46,893 nucleotides of DNA from an uncultured Eisenbergiella sp. (GTDB lineage: Bacteria; Bacillota; Clostridia; Lachnospirales; Lachnospiraceae). This document shows positions 1-7,900 of this stretch, one piece after another. The first letter of the stretch is position 1, and the number at the start of each line of letters is the position of its first letter. The notes beneath the pieces were generated by a model, which was given only the letters and a program-made list of their open reading frames with translations, made no database searches and had not been told where the DNA came from. The stretch lies in NCBI GenBank assembly GCA_947626995.1, contig CANQUI010000012.1:1-46893 (forward strand). The letters are read 5' to 3'. The translations under genes and the position numbers were made by a program.

Positions 1-122
1 TGTGCTTTTCATTCAACCTGTGTAAAATTTTCAAAATTCACAAATTTCTGCTTGACTTTTTATTTGCAGACTTTTTTGTTCTCCCGCAGTCTTCCGCCGC
101 GCTTCTTGACAAGCGTATCCGG

Positions 123-144
123 ATATGATAGGTTGTTATCATGT
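123..144. promoter_or_regulatory. Inverted repeat upstream of the exchanger, possible operator
   Basis: A perfect 6-bp inverted repeat, ATGATA then 6 nt then TATCAT (125-130 and 137-142), extends outward with weaker pairs. It sits 25 bases before the ATG at 167. A TTGACA hexamer lies at 106-111, but no good -10 follows at the usual spacing: TATGAT at 124-129 is only 12 nt away. The half-sites TGATA/TATCA resemble Fur-family boxes but are spaced by 6, not 5. Positions 1-105 are AT-rich and show no other feature. Regulation is inference. Confidence 0.3.
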
Positions 145-166
145 TACGACAAAGGAGAAAAGAAAA

Positions 167-1129
167 ATGTTACTTCCGATCCTGTTATTTATATTCGGAC
201 TGATCCTGTTGATCAAAGGCGGCGACTGGTTCGTGGACGGCGCGACGGGCATCGCGCACCGGTTTCATGTCCCCGATCTTCTGATCGGCGCTACCGTCGT
301 TTCCATCGGGACGACGCTGCCGGAGGTCATGGTATCCGCCACATCCGCCATCAGCGGCCACGGTGAAATCGCCTATGGCAACGCCATCGGCTCTATCATC
401 TGCAACACTTCCCTGATCGCCGCCCTGACGGTCGCCATCCGCCCGTCCAAAGTGGAACGCAAGACGCTTTTGACGCCCGTGCTCTTCTTTGCGGCGGCCG
501 CGTTTCTTTATCTGTTCACCGCCTATACCAGCGGCTATTTCAGCCGGGCCACAGGATTTGTCCTGCTGCTTCTCTTTCTTCTTTATCTCATTACGATCAT
601 CCGTCAGGTAAAGAATACGCCTTCCCAACCGCAGACGCAGGAGCCGTCGGCGCAGCGCAGCGTCATGGCCGATATCGCATGGCTTGTCATCGGCGCTGTC
701 CTCATCGCCATCGGCGCGGATCTGCTGGTGGACAACGGCACGCTGATTGCCCAGGGGCTTGGCGTTCCGGAATCCGTGATCGCGTTGACTTTCGTGGCCC
801 TTGGCACTTCCCTTCCCGAATTGGTCACCGCCATCACTTCTCTGGCCAAAGGCCACGGCGCGCTTTCGCTGGGCAATATCATCGGCGCGAACCTGTTCAA
901 TCTGGTACTGGTCAGCGGCGTCTCCACCGTGCTGTCCCCTTTCGCCGTTCCCGCGAGCAAGACGCTTTGGGGATACAATGCCTCTTTGGTACTGGATCTT
1001 CCCCTTATGCTTCTGGTCATGGCGATTCTGACGCTTCCGGCCCTGATTCGCGGCAAACTTTCCCGGATCCAGGGGATCGTCCTTCTGATCCTGTATATGC
1101 TGTTTTGCCTTTCCCAGTTTCTGTTATGA
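167..1129 (+). CDS. CaCA-family sodium/calcium (cation) exchanger, YrbG-like
   Basis: Membrane antiporter of the CaCA superfamily, 320 residues, about ten hydrophobic segments. It has the family's two inverted alpha-repeats. The first contains GATVVSIGTTLPEVMVS followed by GNAIGS. The second contains FVALGTSLPELVTA followed by GNIIGANLFN. The acidic residue in each T-L/S-L-P-E motif is the conserved ion-binding glutamate. The start at 167 is chosen because AAAGGAGAAAAG precedes it at good spacing; an in-frame ATG at 125 has no such site. A short hydrophilic loop in the middle (around SQPQTQEPSAQ) separates the halves, as usual for the family. It is transcribed alone and followed by a strong terminator. 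Whether the physiological cation is Ca2+ or another divalent ion cannot be read from the sequence. Confidence 0.9.
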   Translation: MLLPILLFIFGLILLIKGGDWFVDGATGIAHRFHVPDLLIGATVVSIGTTLPEVMVSATSAISGHGEIAYGNAIGSIICNTSLIAALTVAIRPSKVERKTLLTPVLFFAAAAFLYLFTAYTSGYFSRATGFVLLLLFLLYLITIIRQVKNTPSQPQTQEPSAQRSVMADIAWLVIGAVLIAIGADLLVDNGTLIAQGLGVPESVIALTFVALGTSLPELVTAITSLAKGHGALSLGNIIGANLFNLVLVSGVSTVLSPFAVPASKTLWGYNASLVLDLPLMLLVMAILTLPALIRGKLSRIQGIVLLILYMLFCLSQFLL

Positions 1130-1146
1130 TCGATCCTCTATGACAA

Positions 1147-1185
1147 ACGCCGGGCGGCGCACTACGCAGCCGTCCGGCGTTTTTT
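1147..1185 (+). terminator. Rho-independent terminator after the exchanger
   Basis: A 12-bp stem (1147-1158 with 1169-1180, one G-T pair), GC-rich (CGCCGGGCGGC), with a 10-nt loop and a T-run at 1180-1185. It separates the exchanger from the convergent DUF362 gene ending at 1196. In the minus direction the tail is only GTTTGT, so termination that way would be weaker. Confidence 0.85.
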
Positions 1186-1195
1186 ATGATCTGCG

Positions 1196-2080
1196 TCAAT
1201 CCAGGCAGATCAGCTCATACTCTTTTGACCCGTATCCCAGTTCGGCCGCCGCATCTATGGTATGGGTCCCATGCAGGGATTCCACTCTCTGCAGAAAATG
1301 CTCCCTGCCGGGATCCTTGGACTGGTAGATCAGATCCATACAGGCCTGATCCAACGCCACCGGATCCAGGGAGGACAGGATTCCGATATCCGCCATGCAG
1401 GGATCTTCCGCTACCGCGCAGCAATCACAGTCCACGGACAGATTGCACATGATGTTGACAAAGGCAGTCCTGTCTTTGAAGAACTCCACGACGCTCTTGG
1501 CCGCGTCCGCCATACATTCGCAGAAGGTGTCGGGATCCGCCATATGATCCCATACCACGTTCTGATCCTCGATCAGCCCGCCCGAATGGATCAGGCACTT
1601 CCCCACCGTAGAGGCACAGCCGATGGAAAGCTGCTTGAGCGCGCCGCCGTAGCCGCCCGCCGGATGTCCCTTAAAGTGCGACAGCACCAGCAGAGAATCA
1701 TAATTTGCCAGATTCTTTCCTACCAGATTTTCCTTGAGCACTTTTCCCCCTTTGATCTCCAGCTTCAGATCGGGGCCCTGCGCGTCCATCAGATCCACCG
1801 TGAAATAGTCCGTCCACCCGTGGTCTTTGATCAGCTTGCGGTGCTTTTCCGTAGAATTGCGTTCGCCGTCATAGGCCGTATTACATTCCACCACGGTCCC
1901 GCCCACATACTCCACCATAGGCCGCATGAATTCCGGATGCAGATAGTTCTGGTTTCCCGCCTCTCCGGAATGGACCTTAACGGCTACCTTTCCCGTCAGC
2001 GGCCGGTCCAGTACCTGAAACATCTTCACCACCGTCTCCGGCGAGATCTTCCTGGTAAAATACACTTTTGACTTTGCCAT
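1196..2080 (-). CDS. DUF362 domain-containing protein
   Basis: 294 residues, DUF362 family, whose members are often annotated as iron-sulfur proteins; no reaction can be assigned. Visible family features are VAVKVHSGEAGN near the N-terminus, LSHFKGHPAGGYGGALKQLSIG in the middle (shown only as a landmark) and a cysteine-rich stretch near the C-terminus (CNLSVDCDCCAVAEDPC) preceding DPVALDQACMDL. The cysteines could ligate a metal cluster, but the classic CxxCxxCxxxC ferredoxin pattern is absent. The start MAKSKV is chosen because GGAGGTTGCAAA sits directly before it; an upstream ATG at 2113 lacks a site. It lies 47 nt behind the carbonic anhydrase fusion and is probably co-transcribed with it. 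Confidence 0.85.
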   Translation of the reverse strand: MAKSKVYFTRKISPETVVKMFQVLDRPLTGKVAVKVHSGEAGNQNYLHPEFMRPMVEYVGGTVVECNTAYDGERNSTEKHRKLIKDHGWTDYFTVDLMDAQGPDLKLEIKGGKVLKENLVGKNLANYDSLLVLSHFKGHPAGGYGGALKQLSIGCASTVGKCLIHSGGLIEDQNVVWDHMADPDTFCECMADAAKSVVEFFKDRTAFVNIMCNLSVDCDCCAVAEDPCMADIGILSSLDPVALDQACMDLIYQSKDPGREHFLQRVESLHGTHTIDAAAELGYGSKEYELICLD

Positions 2081-2127
2081 TTTGCAACCTCCGTTCTTTT
2101 TTATTGTTTGCATGATCCGATTCTTTC

Positions 2128-3276
2128 TTATGCCCGCGCGTCATACTCCTTTTGGGTAAAACGGTGATAGCTCGTATGTCCGTCCTCCTCGAACCGGACG
2201 CAATAGCGGTACGCATCCGGTTTGTCATCCGCAAACCAGAAAAGATAATCGAACTGCTCATGATCGGCTTCTTTCCATCGCGCCTGATTCGAAAACCGTT
2301 CAAACACCGCCCGGATGTCCGAAAAGGCCAGATCTTTGCGTTCCAGCGTTTTCAAAAAAGCGGCCAGAAATTTCGGTTCCTCCACATGGTCATGGACATA
2401 CGCGGCGCCCGTTTCGGGAACCCGGATACAATAGCGGTCCCCTTTACGGGAGATTTGCAGCGGTCCCAGTCTGTCCTTCTCCCCATCGGCAAACGCCGCC
2501 AGCGCCCGGTCCATTTCCTGTGGCGTCAACGTGCGGTCCAACAGCCGGTTGAGCGAATCCAGCGGGTAATACAGGCCGATCTCCTTTTTTTCATAGCCGA
2601 GTTTTAAATGAAACTCCTGTATCACGCCGATGAGGCTCTCCAGAAGCGGCGCGAAATCCATCCCGGCGTTTGGATCTTTTTTCTCCTTTTCACCGGAATC
2701 GTCCAAAAATTCCACGCGCCCGCTGGCAGGATGATAGAGGGCACCCCGTACGCACAGCCTGTGCGTCTCCTCTTCCTGATGGATGACCAGGCTGCTTTCG
2801 ATGATCGAAACGCTGTGGCGCACATTCAGACGGCTTGCCTTCTCTTCATCTTTTTCCCCGCCGATGGCGGCCCTGATCTCGTCCGTGATAAACCGGATGT
2901 ATCCGTCCGGGTTGTGGCAGATTGCGGCCTCTACCGCGCCGCAGTGCGTATGGCCCATTACCAGGATCAGCCTGCAGCCCAGATGCTGCGCCGCATACTC
3001 GATGCTGCCAAGCTGATGCGCGTCGATCACATTGCCCGCAATGCGGATGACAAAAAGCTCCCCGATCCCCGCGTCAAAAATATGTTCCGGAACCACCCGG
3101 GAATCGGAACAGGCAATGACAATGGCATAGGGATGCTGCCCGTTTTCACAGGTATCCCGGCGAAGCTCCGGTGAAATATCCCCCGACGGACGCAGGGCGT
3201 CCAGAAATCTTTGATTGCCTTTTTGCAGCCGCTCCAGCGCCTCCTGCGCCGGTACGGCCTGCGGATCCTTTGTCAT
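2128..3276 (-). CDS. Beta-carbonic anhydrase fused to a C-terminal DUF3877-like domain
   Basis: 382 residues. The N-terminal ~200 residues form a beta-class carbonic anhydrase (CO2 + H2O to bicarbonate). Zinc ligands are visible as CSDSR (Cys56, Asp58, Arg60) and GHTHCG (His109, Cys112). Ordinary bacterial enzymes end around 190-230 residues; this one continues for about 170 more. The extension begins after a charged linker (SGEKEKKDPNAG) with LLESLIGVIQEFHLKLGYEK and LYYPLDSLNRLL, which I recall as typical of the uncharacterised DUF3877 family. That family name is from memory and unverified. The frame is continuous, so the fusion is real in this sequence. Start MTKDPQ follows GGGGAGGTGTGT. 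It leads a two-gene unit with the DUF362 gene. Its candidate -10 (TATAAC, rc of 3313-3318) overlaps the -10 of the divergent gene. Confidence 0.85.
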   Translation of the reverse strand: MTKDPQAVPAQEALERLQKGNQRFLDALRPSGDISPELRRDTCENGQHPYAIVIACSDSRVVPEHIFDAGIGELFVIRIAGNVIDAHQLGSIEYAAQHLGCRLILVMGHTHCGAVEAAICHNPDGYIRFITDEIRAAIGGEKDEEKASRLNVRHSVSIIESSLVIHQEEETHRLCVRGALYHPASGRVEFLDDSGEKEKKDPNAGMDFAPLLESLIGVIQEFHLKLGYEKKEIGLYYPLDSLNRLLDRTLTPQEMDRALAAFADGEKDRLGPLQISRKGDRYCIRVPETGAAYVHDHVEEPKFLAAFLKTLERKDLAFSDIRAVFERFSNQARWKEADHEQFDYLFWFADDKPDAYRYCVRFEEDGHTSYHRFTQKEYDARA

Positions 3277-3291
3277 ACACACCTCCCCGGC

Positions 3292-3320
3292 TTGCAATCA
3301 GGCCGGTCTTCCGTTATACT
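3292..3320 (+). promoter_or_regulatory. Sigma-A promoter for the 116-residue hypothetical gene
   Basis: -35 TTGCAA (3292-3297), 17-nt spacer, -10 TATACT (3315-3320). It is followed 20 nt on by the AGGAGG of the gene at 3351. The -35 lies in the loop of a small hairpin (CCGGC 3287-3291 with GCCGG 3302-3306) that would be the 5' leader of the divergent carbonic anhydrase mRNA. Confidence 0.75.
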
Positions 3321-3350
3321 TTTCCTAAATCACACAAAAGGAGGACGGTT

Positions 3351-3701
3351 ATGAATCCGATCATGGAACAGCTTCTTACAATCTTCGGAGCGATGATACG
3401 GGAAAACGCTTCCGTCACATTCGCCTACAGCAGACTGGAAGATCGCTGGTATTATCTGTCTTTGAAATACGGGGACGCCTACGACTTTGCCGAGGCGATT
3501 ATGTCTCCCCAAAAGGCCTGTGAAAAAATGCTGGCGGAATGTCAGTATTATTGGCTGAAAAAGCACGGCCTGATTTTTCCGGATCTTTCGCTGCAGGAAA
3601 CCGTAGATTCCCTGCCTCCCGATCTGCGGCCTCTGCTGGCCGATTTTCTCTCTCCCTATCAACAGGCCGCCCAAAAGGCGCTGCAGGACTCCCGCCTGTA
3701 A
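3351..3701 (+). CDS. Hypothetical protein, 116 residues, soluble
   Basis: I do not recognise a function. The product is a small, mildly acidic soluble protein with no signal peptide or membrane segment. Secondary structure looks mixed: an N-terminal helix, a YYLSLKYGDAYDF strand-like part, then helices with a Pro-rich loop (DSLPPDLRPLLADFLSPYQQ). The start is fixed by AAAAGGAGGACGGTT directly before the ATG. It has its own near-consensus promoter and is divergent from the carbonic anhydrase fusion. It converges on the ECF gene with a single base between the stop codons (3701 and 3703). Codon use matches its neighbours, so it looks like a resident gene. Confidence 0.8.
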   Translation: MNPIMEQLLTIFGAMIRENASVTFAYSRLEDRWYYLSLKYGDAYDFAEAIMSPQKACEKMLAECQYYWLKKHGLIFPDLSLQETVDSLPPDLRPLLADFLSPYQQAAQKALQDSRL

Positions 3702-3702
3702 C

Positions 3703-4275
3703 TCAGACCGTCCGGGTCGTTTTCTCTGCCTTCCGAAACGTCACCAGGCCGGTATGATTCAGCGCCAGCATCAGAGACGGAATCAGCACAAGCTGGACCA
3801 CGATGCCGGGCACCGCTGTCAGAAACGCGCCGGACAAAAACATCTGCCAGGTAAAGGGTTCCCCGACGGCGATCCCCATCAGCGCGCGCGCAATGCCCCA
3901 TACCAGCCGGCCTCCCAGCATGGCGGTGAGCAAAGAACGGTACAGCGAAATCACGCACTGCCAGCGGGATCTTTGATAGAGCAGTCCGGACAACAGGCCA
4001 TAGGCGCACAGCTCAAAAGCCATGGACGCCGCGGCCGGAAACAGGACAGGCATCCCAAACAGGAAGGAACGCACGGGCGGCAGAAGGAACCCCACCACGG
4101 CGCCGTACTGCCAGCCGCAGATCAGGCCGCACAAAAACACGGGGATGTGCATGGGAAGCAGCATATTGCCGATCTGGGGGATCTGTCCGGTAAAGAAAGG
4201 CAGGACAAGCCCCAGGGCCAGAAACATTGCCGACAAGACCAGATTTCGAATTCCCATTCCGTTTTTCTTTCGCAT
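3703..4275 (-). CDS. ECF transporter S component (substrate-binding membrane subunit)
   Basis: 190 residues, about six hydrophobic segments, with the N-terminal pattern of group II ECF S components (IRNLVLSAMFLALGLVLPFF followed by P-I-G-N-M-L-L-P-M-H-I-P). Such proteins bind a vitamin or related small molecule and use a shared EcfAA'T energising module, which is not in this window. The ATG at 4275 overlaps the TGA of the upstream kinase gene as TGATG, so the two are translationally coupled; an in-frame TTG one codon earlier is less likely. The partner kinase suggests that the imported substrate is phosphorylated on entry. Substrate is not predictable; a pantothenate- or nucleoside-like ligand is a guess. 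Confidence 0.8.
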   Translation of the reverse strand: MRKKNGMGIRNLVLSAMFLALGLVLPFFTGQIPQIGNMLLPMHIPVFLCGLICGWQYGAVVGFLLPPVRSFLFGMPVLFPAAASMAFELCAYGLLSGLLYQRSRWQCVISLYRSLLTAMLGGRLVWGIARALMGIAVGEPFTWQMFLSGAFLTAVPGIVVQLVLIPSLMLALNHTGLVTFRKAEKTTRTV

Positions 4276-4856
4276 CAAGATCTCCTCCTTTCACCGGCGC
4301 CGGTATCCAGCACAATGTCGCTTTGCTGCGGGATCTTGTACTGCAGAAAATAACGCTCTTCCAAAGGGATCCACCGCTCCGAAAAAAGAGGATAGCGTTC
4401 CCCTTCCCGCTGCCTCAGACGTTTTTCTTGTTCCGCCGCCGAACACGTCAAAAAAATCTTCAGATCATAGTAGGGCGCCAGCCGCGGATGCTGGGAATAG
4501 CTTCCCTCCACCACCGTCAGATTTTGAAACGGCAGGATCCTGACCCGGCCCATTTTCCCTTCCCGACAGCAATAAGGCGCATAGGAAATGGGCTCTCCCC
4601 TCTTTCCCAAAACCAGCACCTCTTCTTCCAGCCGGAGCAGATCCATATTGCCGCCGGGGATCTCTGACCAGTCCCGTTTTCTTCGCTCCGGGGGAAGATA
4701 AAAATCGTCCATGTGAATCAGGCGGCAGGCAAATCGCTCCGCGATCAGATCCGCCAGACTGCTCTTGCCGCTGCCGCACCTGCCGTCTATGGCAACCAGA
4801 ATCCTGCCTTTTTGCTCCAACAGCCCGCCGATGCGCTCCAATACCGGAAGGAACAT
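4275..4856 (-). CDS. Uridine-kinase-like P-loop kinase
   Basis: 193 residues, phosphoribulokinase/uridine kinase-type P-loop NTPase. Walker A is GRCGSGKSS near residue 25. HMDDFYLPPERR downstream matches the substrate-binding D-D-F-Y region of uridine and pantothenate kinases, and VVEGSYSQHP corresponds to the Walker B-like hydrophobic-E-G segment. The C-terminal region carries the lid helix (EQEKRLRQREGER). The ATG at 4856 is preferred over a GTG at 4862 because AGGAG lies 9 nt upstream and the transcript predicted from the promoter starts near 4875. It is coupled by TGATG to the ECF S component, implying that it phosphorylates the transported compound. The true acceptor is unknown. Confidence 0.8.
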   Translation of the reverse strand: MFLPVLERIGGLLEQKGRILVAIDGRCGSGKSSLADLIAERFACRLIHMDDFYLPPERRKRDWSEIPGGNMDLLRLEEEVLVLGKRGEPISYAPYCCREGKMGRVRILPFQNLTVVEGSYSQHPRLAPYYDLKIFLTCSAAEQEKRLRQREGERYPLFSERWIPLEERYFLQYKIPQQSDIVLDTGAGERRRS

Positions 4857-4881
4857 ATCCACGCTCTCCTATCTGCCTCCT

Positions 4882-4910
4882 ATTATAAAATAGATCAGGA
4901 GAAATAGCAA
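4882..4910 (-). promoter_or_regulatory. Sigma-A promoter for the kinase-ECF operon
   Basis: Reading minus: -35 TTGCTA (4905-4910), 17-nt spacer, perfect -10 TATAAT (4882-4887). The predicted start near 4875 leaves a leader of about 20 nt, too short for a riboswitch. Confidence 0.8.
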
Positions 4911-4916
4911 ACCAAA

Positions 4917-5471
4917 TCAGCAGAAAATCATTCCGGCCACTCCCGCCCCGATCATCACAACGATGGGGCTGCATTTCCATTTGCGCAGGATCAGAAATGA
5001 CGCAATAAAAATCAGAATCGAAGGCAAATGGACGTTTTCCAGGGATGCCAAAACGCTGCCGTCTTTCCAAAAGGCCAGAACAAGCAGCGAAAGTCCTGCG
5101 GAGGCGAGCATCGCGATAATGGCGGGCCTTAAGCCGGAAAGGATTCCCTGCACCACAGACAGATTCCGAAACCGATAATACAGATGCGCCAGTATGAGCA
5201 CAATCACAAAGGAAGGAAGTACACAGCCCAGGGCGGACACAATGCCGCCGACGATGCCGCCGACCCGAATCCCCACGAATGTCGCCGAATTGACCGCAAT
5301 GGGCCCCGGCGTCATTCCCACGATCGCCACCACGTCTGCAAACTGGGGCATCGTCAGCCAGGCATGCTGTTCCACCACCTGCCGCTCGATTAAGGGCATC
5401 GCCGCATAGCCGCCGCCGATGGTAAACAGACCGATCGTAAAAAAAATGGAGAAAAGCTGCCAGTAAATCAT
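4917..5471 (-). CDS. Chromate transporter (CHR) family, half-size subunit 2
   Basis: 184 residues; one CHR domain. Family landmarks are TIGGGYAAMPLIERQVVE at the N-terminus, the MTPGPIAVNSATFVG loop and the LGCVLPSFVIVL helix. In Firmicutes two short CHR proteins usually form the functional pair, and the second copy lies directly upstream with an ATGA overlap (5468-5471), so equimolar synthesis is likely. Family members export chromate, but in gut anaerobes without chromate exposure the real anion is unknown. It is the last gene of the long rel-hisS-aspS transcript; the kinase gene beyond has its own promoter. No intrinsic terminator is evident in the 60-nt gap. Confidence 0.85.
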   Translation of the reverse strand: MIYWQLFSIFFTIGLFTIGGGYAAMPLIERQVVEQHAWLTMPQFADVVAIVGMTPGPIAVNSATFVGIRVGGIVGGIVSALGCVLPSFVIVLILAHLYYRFRNLSVVQGILSGLRPAIIAMLASAGLSLLVLAFWKDGSVLASLENVHLPSILIFIASFLILRKWKCSPIVVMIGAGVAGMIFC

Positions 5472-6064
5472 TCCTCTCTTCCTCCCTTCTTTTTTCGCAC
5501 CGCGCCGTCGATTACGCCGACCAGTGCGCAGATTGCCAGGACGGCGAAAACATTTCCGTCAAAAAACTGGACGGCGACAAAGGAAACGCCCATCAAAAGA
5601 ACGGGAAGAACACGATTTTCCTTTACGACGCCGATCCCCATGGTAAGAACCACATCGCAGATTACCGCGGCCACGCCGGCCTGCATACCGGTCATCGCCC
5701 GATCCACTATCGGATTGTCCCGAAGCAGCGTATAAAAAAAGGAAACCGCCGAAAGGATGAGAAGCGATGGCAGCACCGTGCCAAGCACGGTGACTACGCT
5801 TCCCAGCCAGCCCGCCACGCGGTAGCCTGCCAGGATGGCGGCGTTTACCGCCAGCGATCCCGGAGAGGACCGCGCAATGGCGATCAGATCCAGCATTTCC
5901 TGTTCCTCAATCCAGCCCAGTTGTTCCACAAATTTTTTCCGCATCAGAGGGACGATCACAAAGCCGCCGCCAAACGTGCAGGCGGAAAGCAGAAAGGTAG
6001 CGGAAAACAGTTTCCAATACGTTCCCCTTTGGCGTCCTTTTTTCTTTTCTTCCGTCGACCCCAT
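5468..6064 (-). CDS. Chromate transporter (CHR) family, half-size subunit 1
   Basis: 198 residues; one CHR domain with a short charged N-terminal extension (STEEKKKGRQRG). Landmarks are CTFGGGFVIVPLMRKKFVEQ, the RSSPGSLAVNAAILAG loop (P-G-x-x-A-V-N) and VLGTVLPSLLIL. It pairs with the downstream half-size copy by ATGA overlap. The two proteins are clearly homologous but diverged, consistent with the antiparallel pair model for the family. It starts 16 nt after the aspS stop, with GAGGAGG 11 nt upstream of the ATG, so it is probably a passenger of the aminoacyl-tRNA synthetase operon. Transported ion uncertain. Confidence 0.85.
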   Translation of the reverse strand: MGSTEEKKKGRQRGTYWKLFSATFLLSACTFGGGFVIVPLMRKKFVEQLGWIEEQEMLDLIAIARSSPGSLAVNAAILAGYRVAGWLGSVVTVLGTVLPSLLILSAVSFFYTLLRDNPIVDRAMTGMQAGVAAVICDVVLTMGIGVVKENRVLPVLLMGVSFVAVQFFDGNVFAVLAICALVGVIDGAVRKKKGGREE

Positions 6065-6080
6065 ACGGCTGCTCGCCTCC

Positions 6081-7877
6081 TCAGAAGGAACCCTCCGGTT
6101 CCGCGACCCGAATTCCCAGCTCTTCCAGCTGCTTTTGGTCCACCGTATTGGGACAGGACGTCATCAGGCAGGAGGCGTCCTTCACCTTCGGAAACGCAAT
6201 GACTTCACGGATGCTCTCCGCCCCGGTCAAAAGCATGCACAGACGATCCAGACCGTACGCCAGGCCCGCGTGAGGAGGGACTCCATACTGAAAAGCGTCC
6301 AGTAAAAAGCCGAACTGCTCATGCGCCTTTTCTTTTGTAAATCCCAGCGCTTCAAACATCCGTTCCTGCACATCGTCCTGGAAGATACGGACGCTGCCGC
6401 CCCCCAGTTCCACACCGTTTAATACAATATCATACGCCTTGGCCCGTACGCTGCCGGGATCGCTTTCCAGCCGGTTAAGATCCTCTTCCATGGGCATGGT
6501 AAAAGGATGGTGCATGGCCACGTAACGTCCCTCTTCCTCCGAATATTCAAACTGCGGGAATTCCACCACCCATAAAAAGTCAAACCGGTTGTGGTCGATC
6601 AGCCCCATCTGCTCTCCCAGCTCGACTCGAAGCGCGCCCAGTACGCTCCAGACAATTTTCGTCTGATCCGCCGCGAACAAAAGCAGGTCTCCCGGGCGGC
6701 CGTCCATGGCGGCAACCAGATCGTCCAGCTGCTTTTGCGTCATAAACTTGGCAAAGGAGGATTTATAGCTTCCATCCTCCTGTATGGCCAGATAGGCCAA
6801 TCCCTTCGCGCCGTATCCTCTGGCAAAATCCACCAGCGCGTCAATCTTCTTTCTGGGCATCGCCGCCTGTCCTCTGGCGTTGATCCCGCGGACAGTCCCT
6901 CCGTTTTCCAGCGCGCCGGTAAAGACGCCAAAGCCACATCCGGCCACCACCTGAGACACATCCGTCAATTCCATGCCAAACCGGGTATCGGGTTTGTCGG
7001 AGCCGTAACGGTTCATCGCGTCGATCCACTTGATTCTGGGCAGAGGGAGCGAAACCGAAAGTCCCACGGCCTCCCGGCAGATATACTGCAGCAGGCGTTC
7101 GTTCACATCGATCACATCGTCCACATCCACAAAGGACAGTTCCATATCGATCTGGGTAAATTCCGGCTGTCTGTCCGCCCGCAGATCTTCGTCCCGGAAG
7201 CATTTGGCGATCTGGAAATACCGATCAAAGCCGGAACACATCAAAAGCTGTTTAAAAAGCTGCGGCGACTGGGGAAGCGCGTAAAAGCTGCCCGGATGCA
7301 CGCGGCTGGGAACCAGATAATCCCGGGCTCCCTCCGGCGTGGATTTGCACAGGATCGGCGTTTCGATCTCCAAAAACCCTTCGTCCGTCAGAAAACGGCG
7401 CACCGCCGCGCAGATTTTGCTGCGCAGGATGATCTTCTCCTGCTGATCCGGCCGTCTCAGATCCAGATAACGGTATTTGAGCCGGATCTCTTCCTTTGTC
7501 CTGGATGCGGATTCAATGGGGAACGGCGGCGTCTGCGCCTCGGAAAGCACCCGCACCTCCCGGGCGCGCACCTCGATCTGTCCGGTGGACAGATTCTCGT
7601 TGACCGCGCCGGAACGCTTTTCCACGCGTCCCGTCACCGCGATGACAAACTCGCTGCGCAGGCGTTCCGCTTTGGCAAAATGCGCGCTCCCGCAGTCTGC
7701 CTCTTCAAAGATAATCTGCAAAAGGCCCGAACGGTCGCGCAGATCCACAAATATGATGCCGCCTTTGTTGCGCTGTTTTGCGACCCATCCCATGACGGTC
7801 ACGTTCTGTCCTTCGTTTGCAACGGACAGCTCGCCACAGCGGCAGGTCCGTTTTAATCCTTTCATCGATTCAGCCAT
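6081..7877 (-). CDS. aspS: Aspartyl-tRNA synthetase
   Basis: 598 residues, the normal length for bacterial-type AspRS. It charges tRNA-Asp in the cytoplasm. The N-terminal OB-fold anticodon domain (residues 1-110; GWVAKQRNKGGIIFVDLRDR) is followed by the class II catalytic core with motif 2 (FRDEDLRADRQPEFTQID), the bacterial GAD insertion (about 300-420) and motif 3 (GLAYGLDRLCMLL). Start is supported by AGAGGAGAAAAA before the ATG. It follows hisS by 23 nt, a widespread clostridial gene order. Whether it is discriminating or also charges tRNA-Asn cannot be judged here. Confidence 0.97.
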   Translation of the reverse strand: MAESMKGLKRTCRCGELSVANEGQNVTVMGWVAKQRNKGGIIFVDLRDRSGLLQIIFEEADCGSAHFAKAERLRSEFVIAVTGRVEKRSGAVNENLSTGQIEVRAREVRVLSEAQTPPFPIESASRTKEEIRLKYRYLDLRRPDQQEKIILRSKICAAVRRFLTDEGFLEIETPILCKSTPEGARDYLVPSRVHPGSFYALPQSPQLFKQLLMCSGFDRYFQIAKCFRDEDLRADRQPEFTQIDMELSFVDVDDVIDVNERLLQYICREAVGLSVSLPLPRIKWIDAMNRYGSDKPDTRFGMELTDVSQVVAGCGFGVFTGALENGGTVRGINARGQAAMPRKKIDALVDFARGYGAKGLAYLAIQEDGSYKSSFAKFMTQKQLDDLVAAMDGRPGDLLLFAADQTKIVWSVLGALRVELGEQMGLIDHNRFDFLWVVEFPQFEYSEEEGRYVAMHHPFTMPMEEDLNRLESDPGSVRAKAYDIVLNGVELGGGSVRIFQDDVQERMFEALGFTKEKAHEQFGFLLDAFQYGVPPHAGLAYGLDRLCMLLTGAESIREVIAFPKVKDASCLMTSCPNTVDQKQLEELGIRVAEPEGSF

Positions 7878-7900
7878 TTTTTCTCCTCTTTTCTGCGCCC

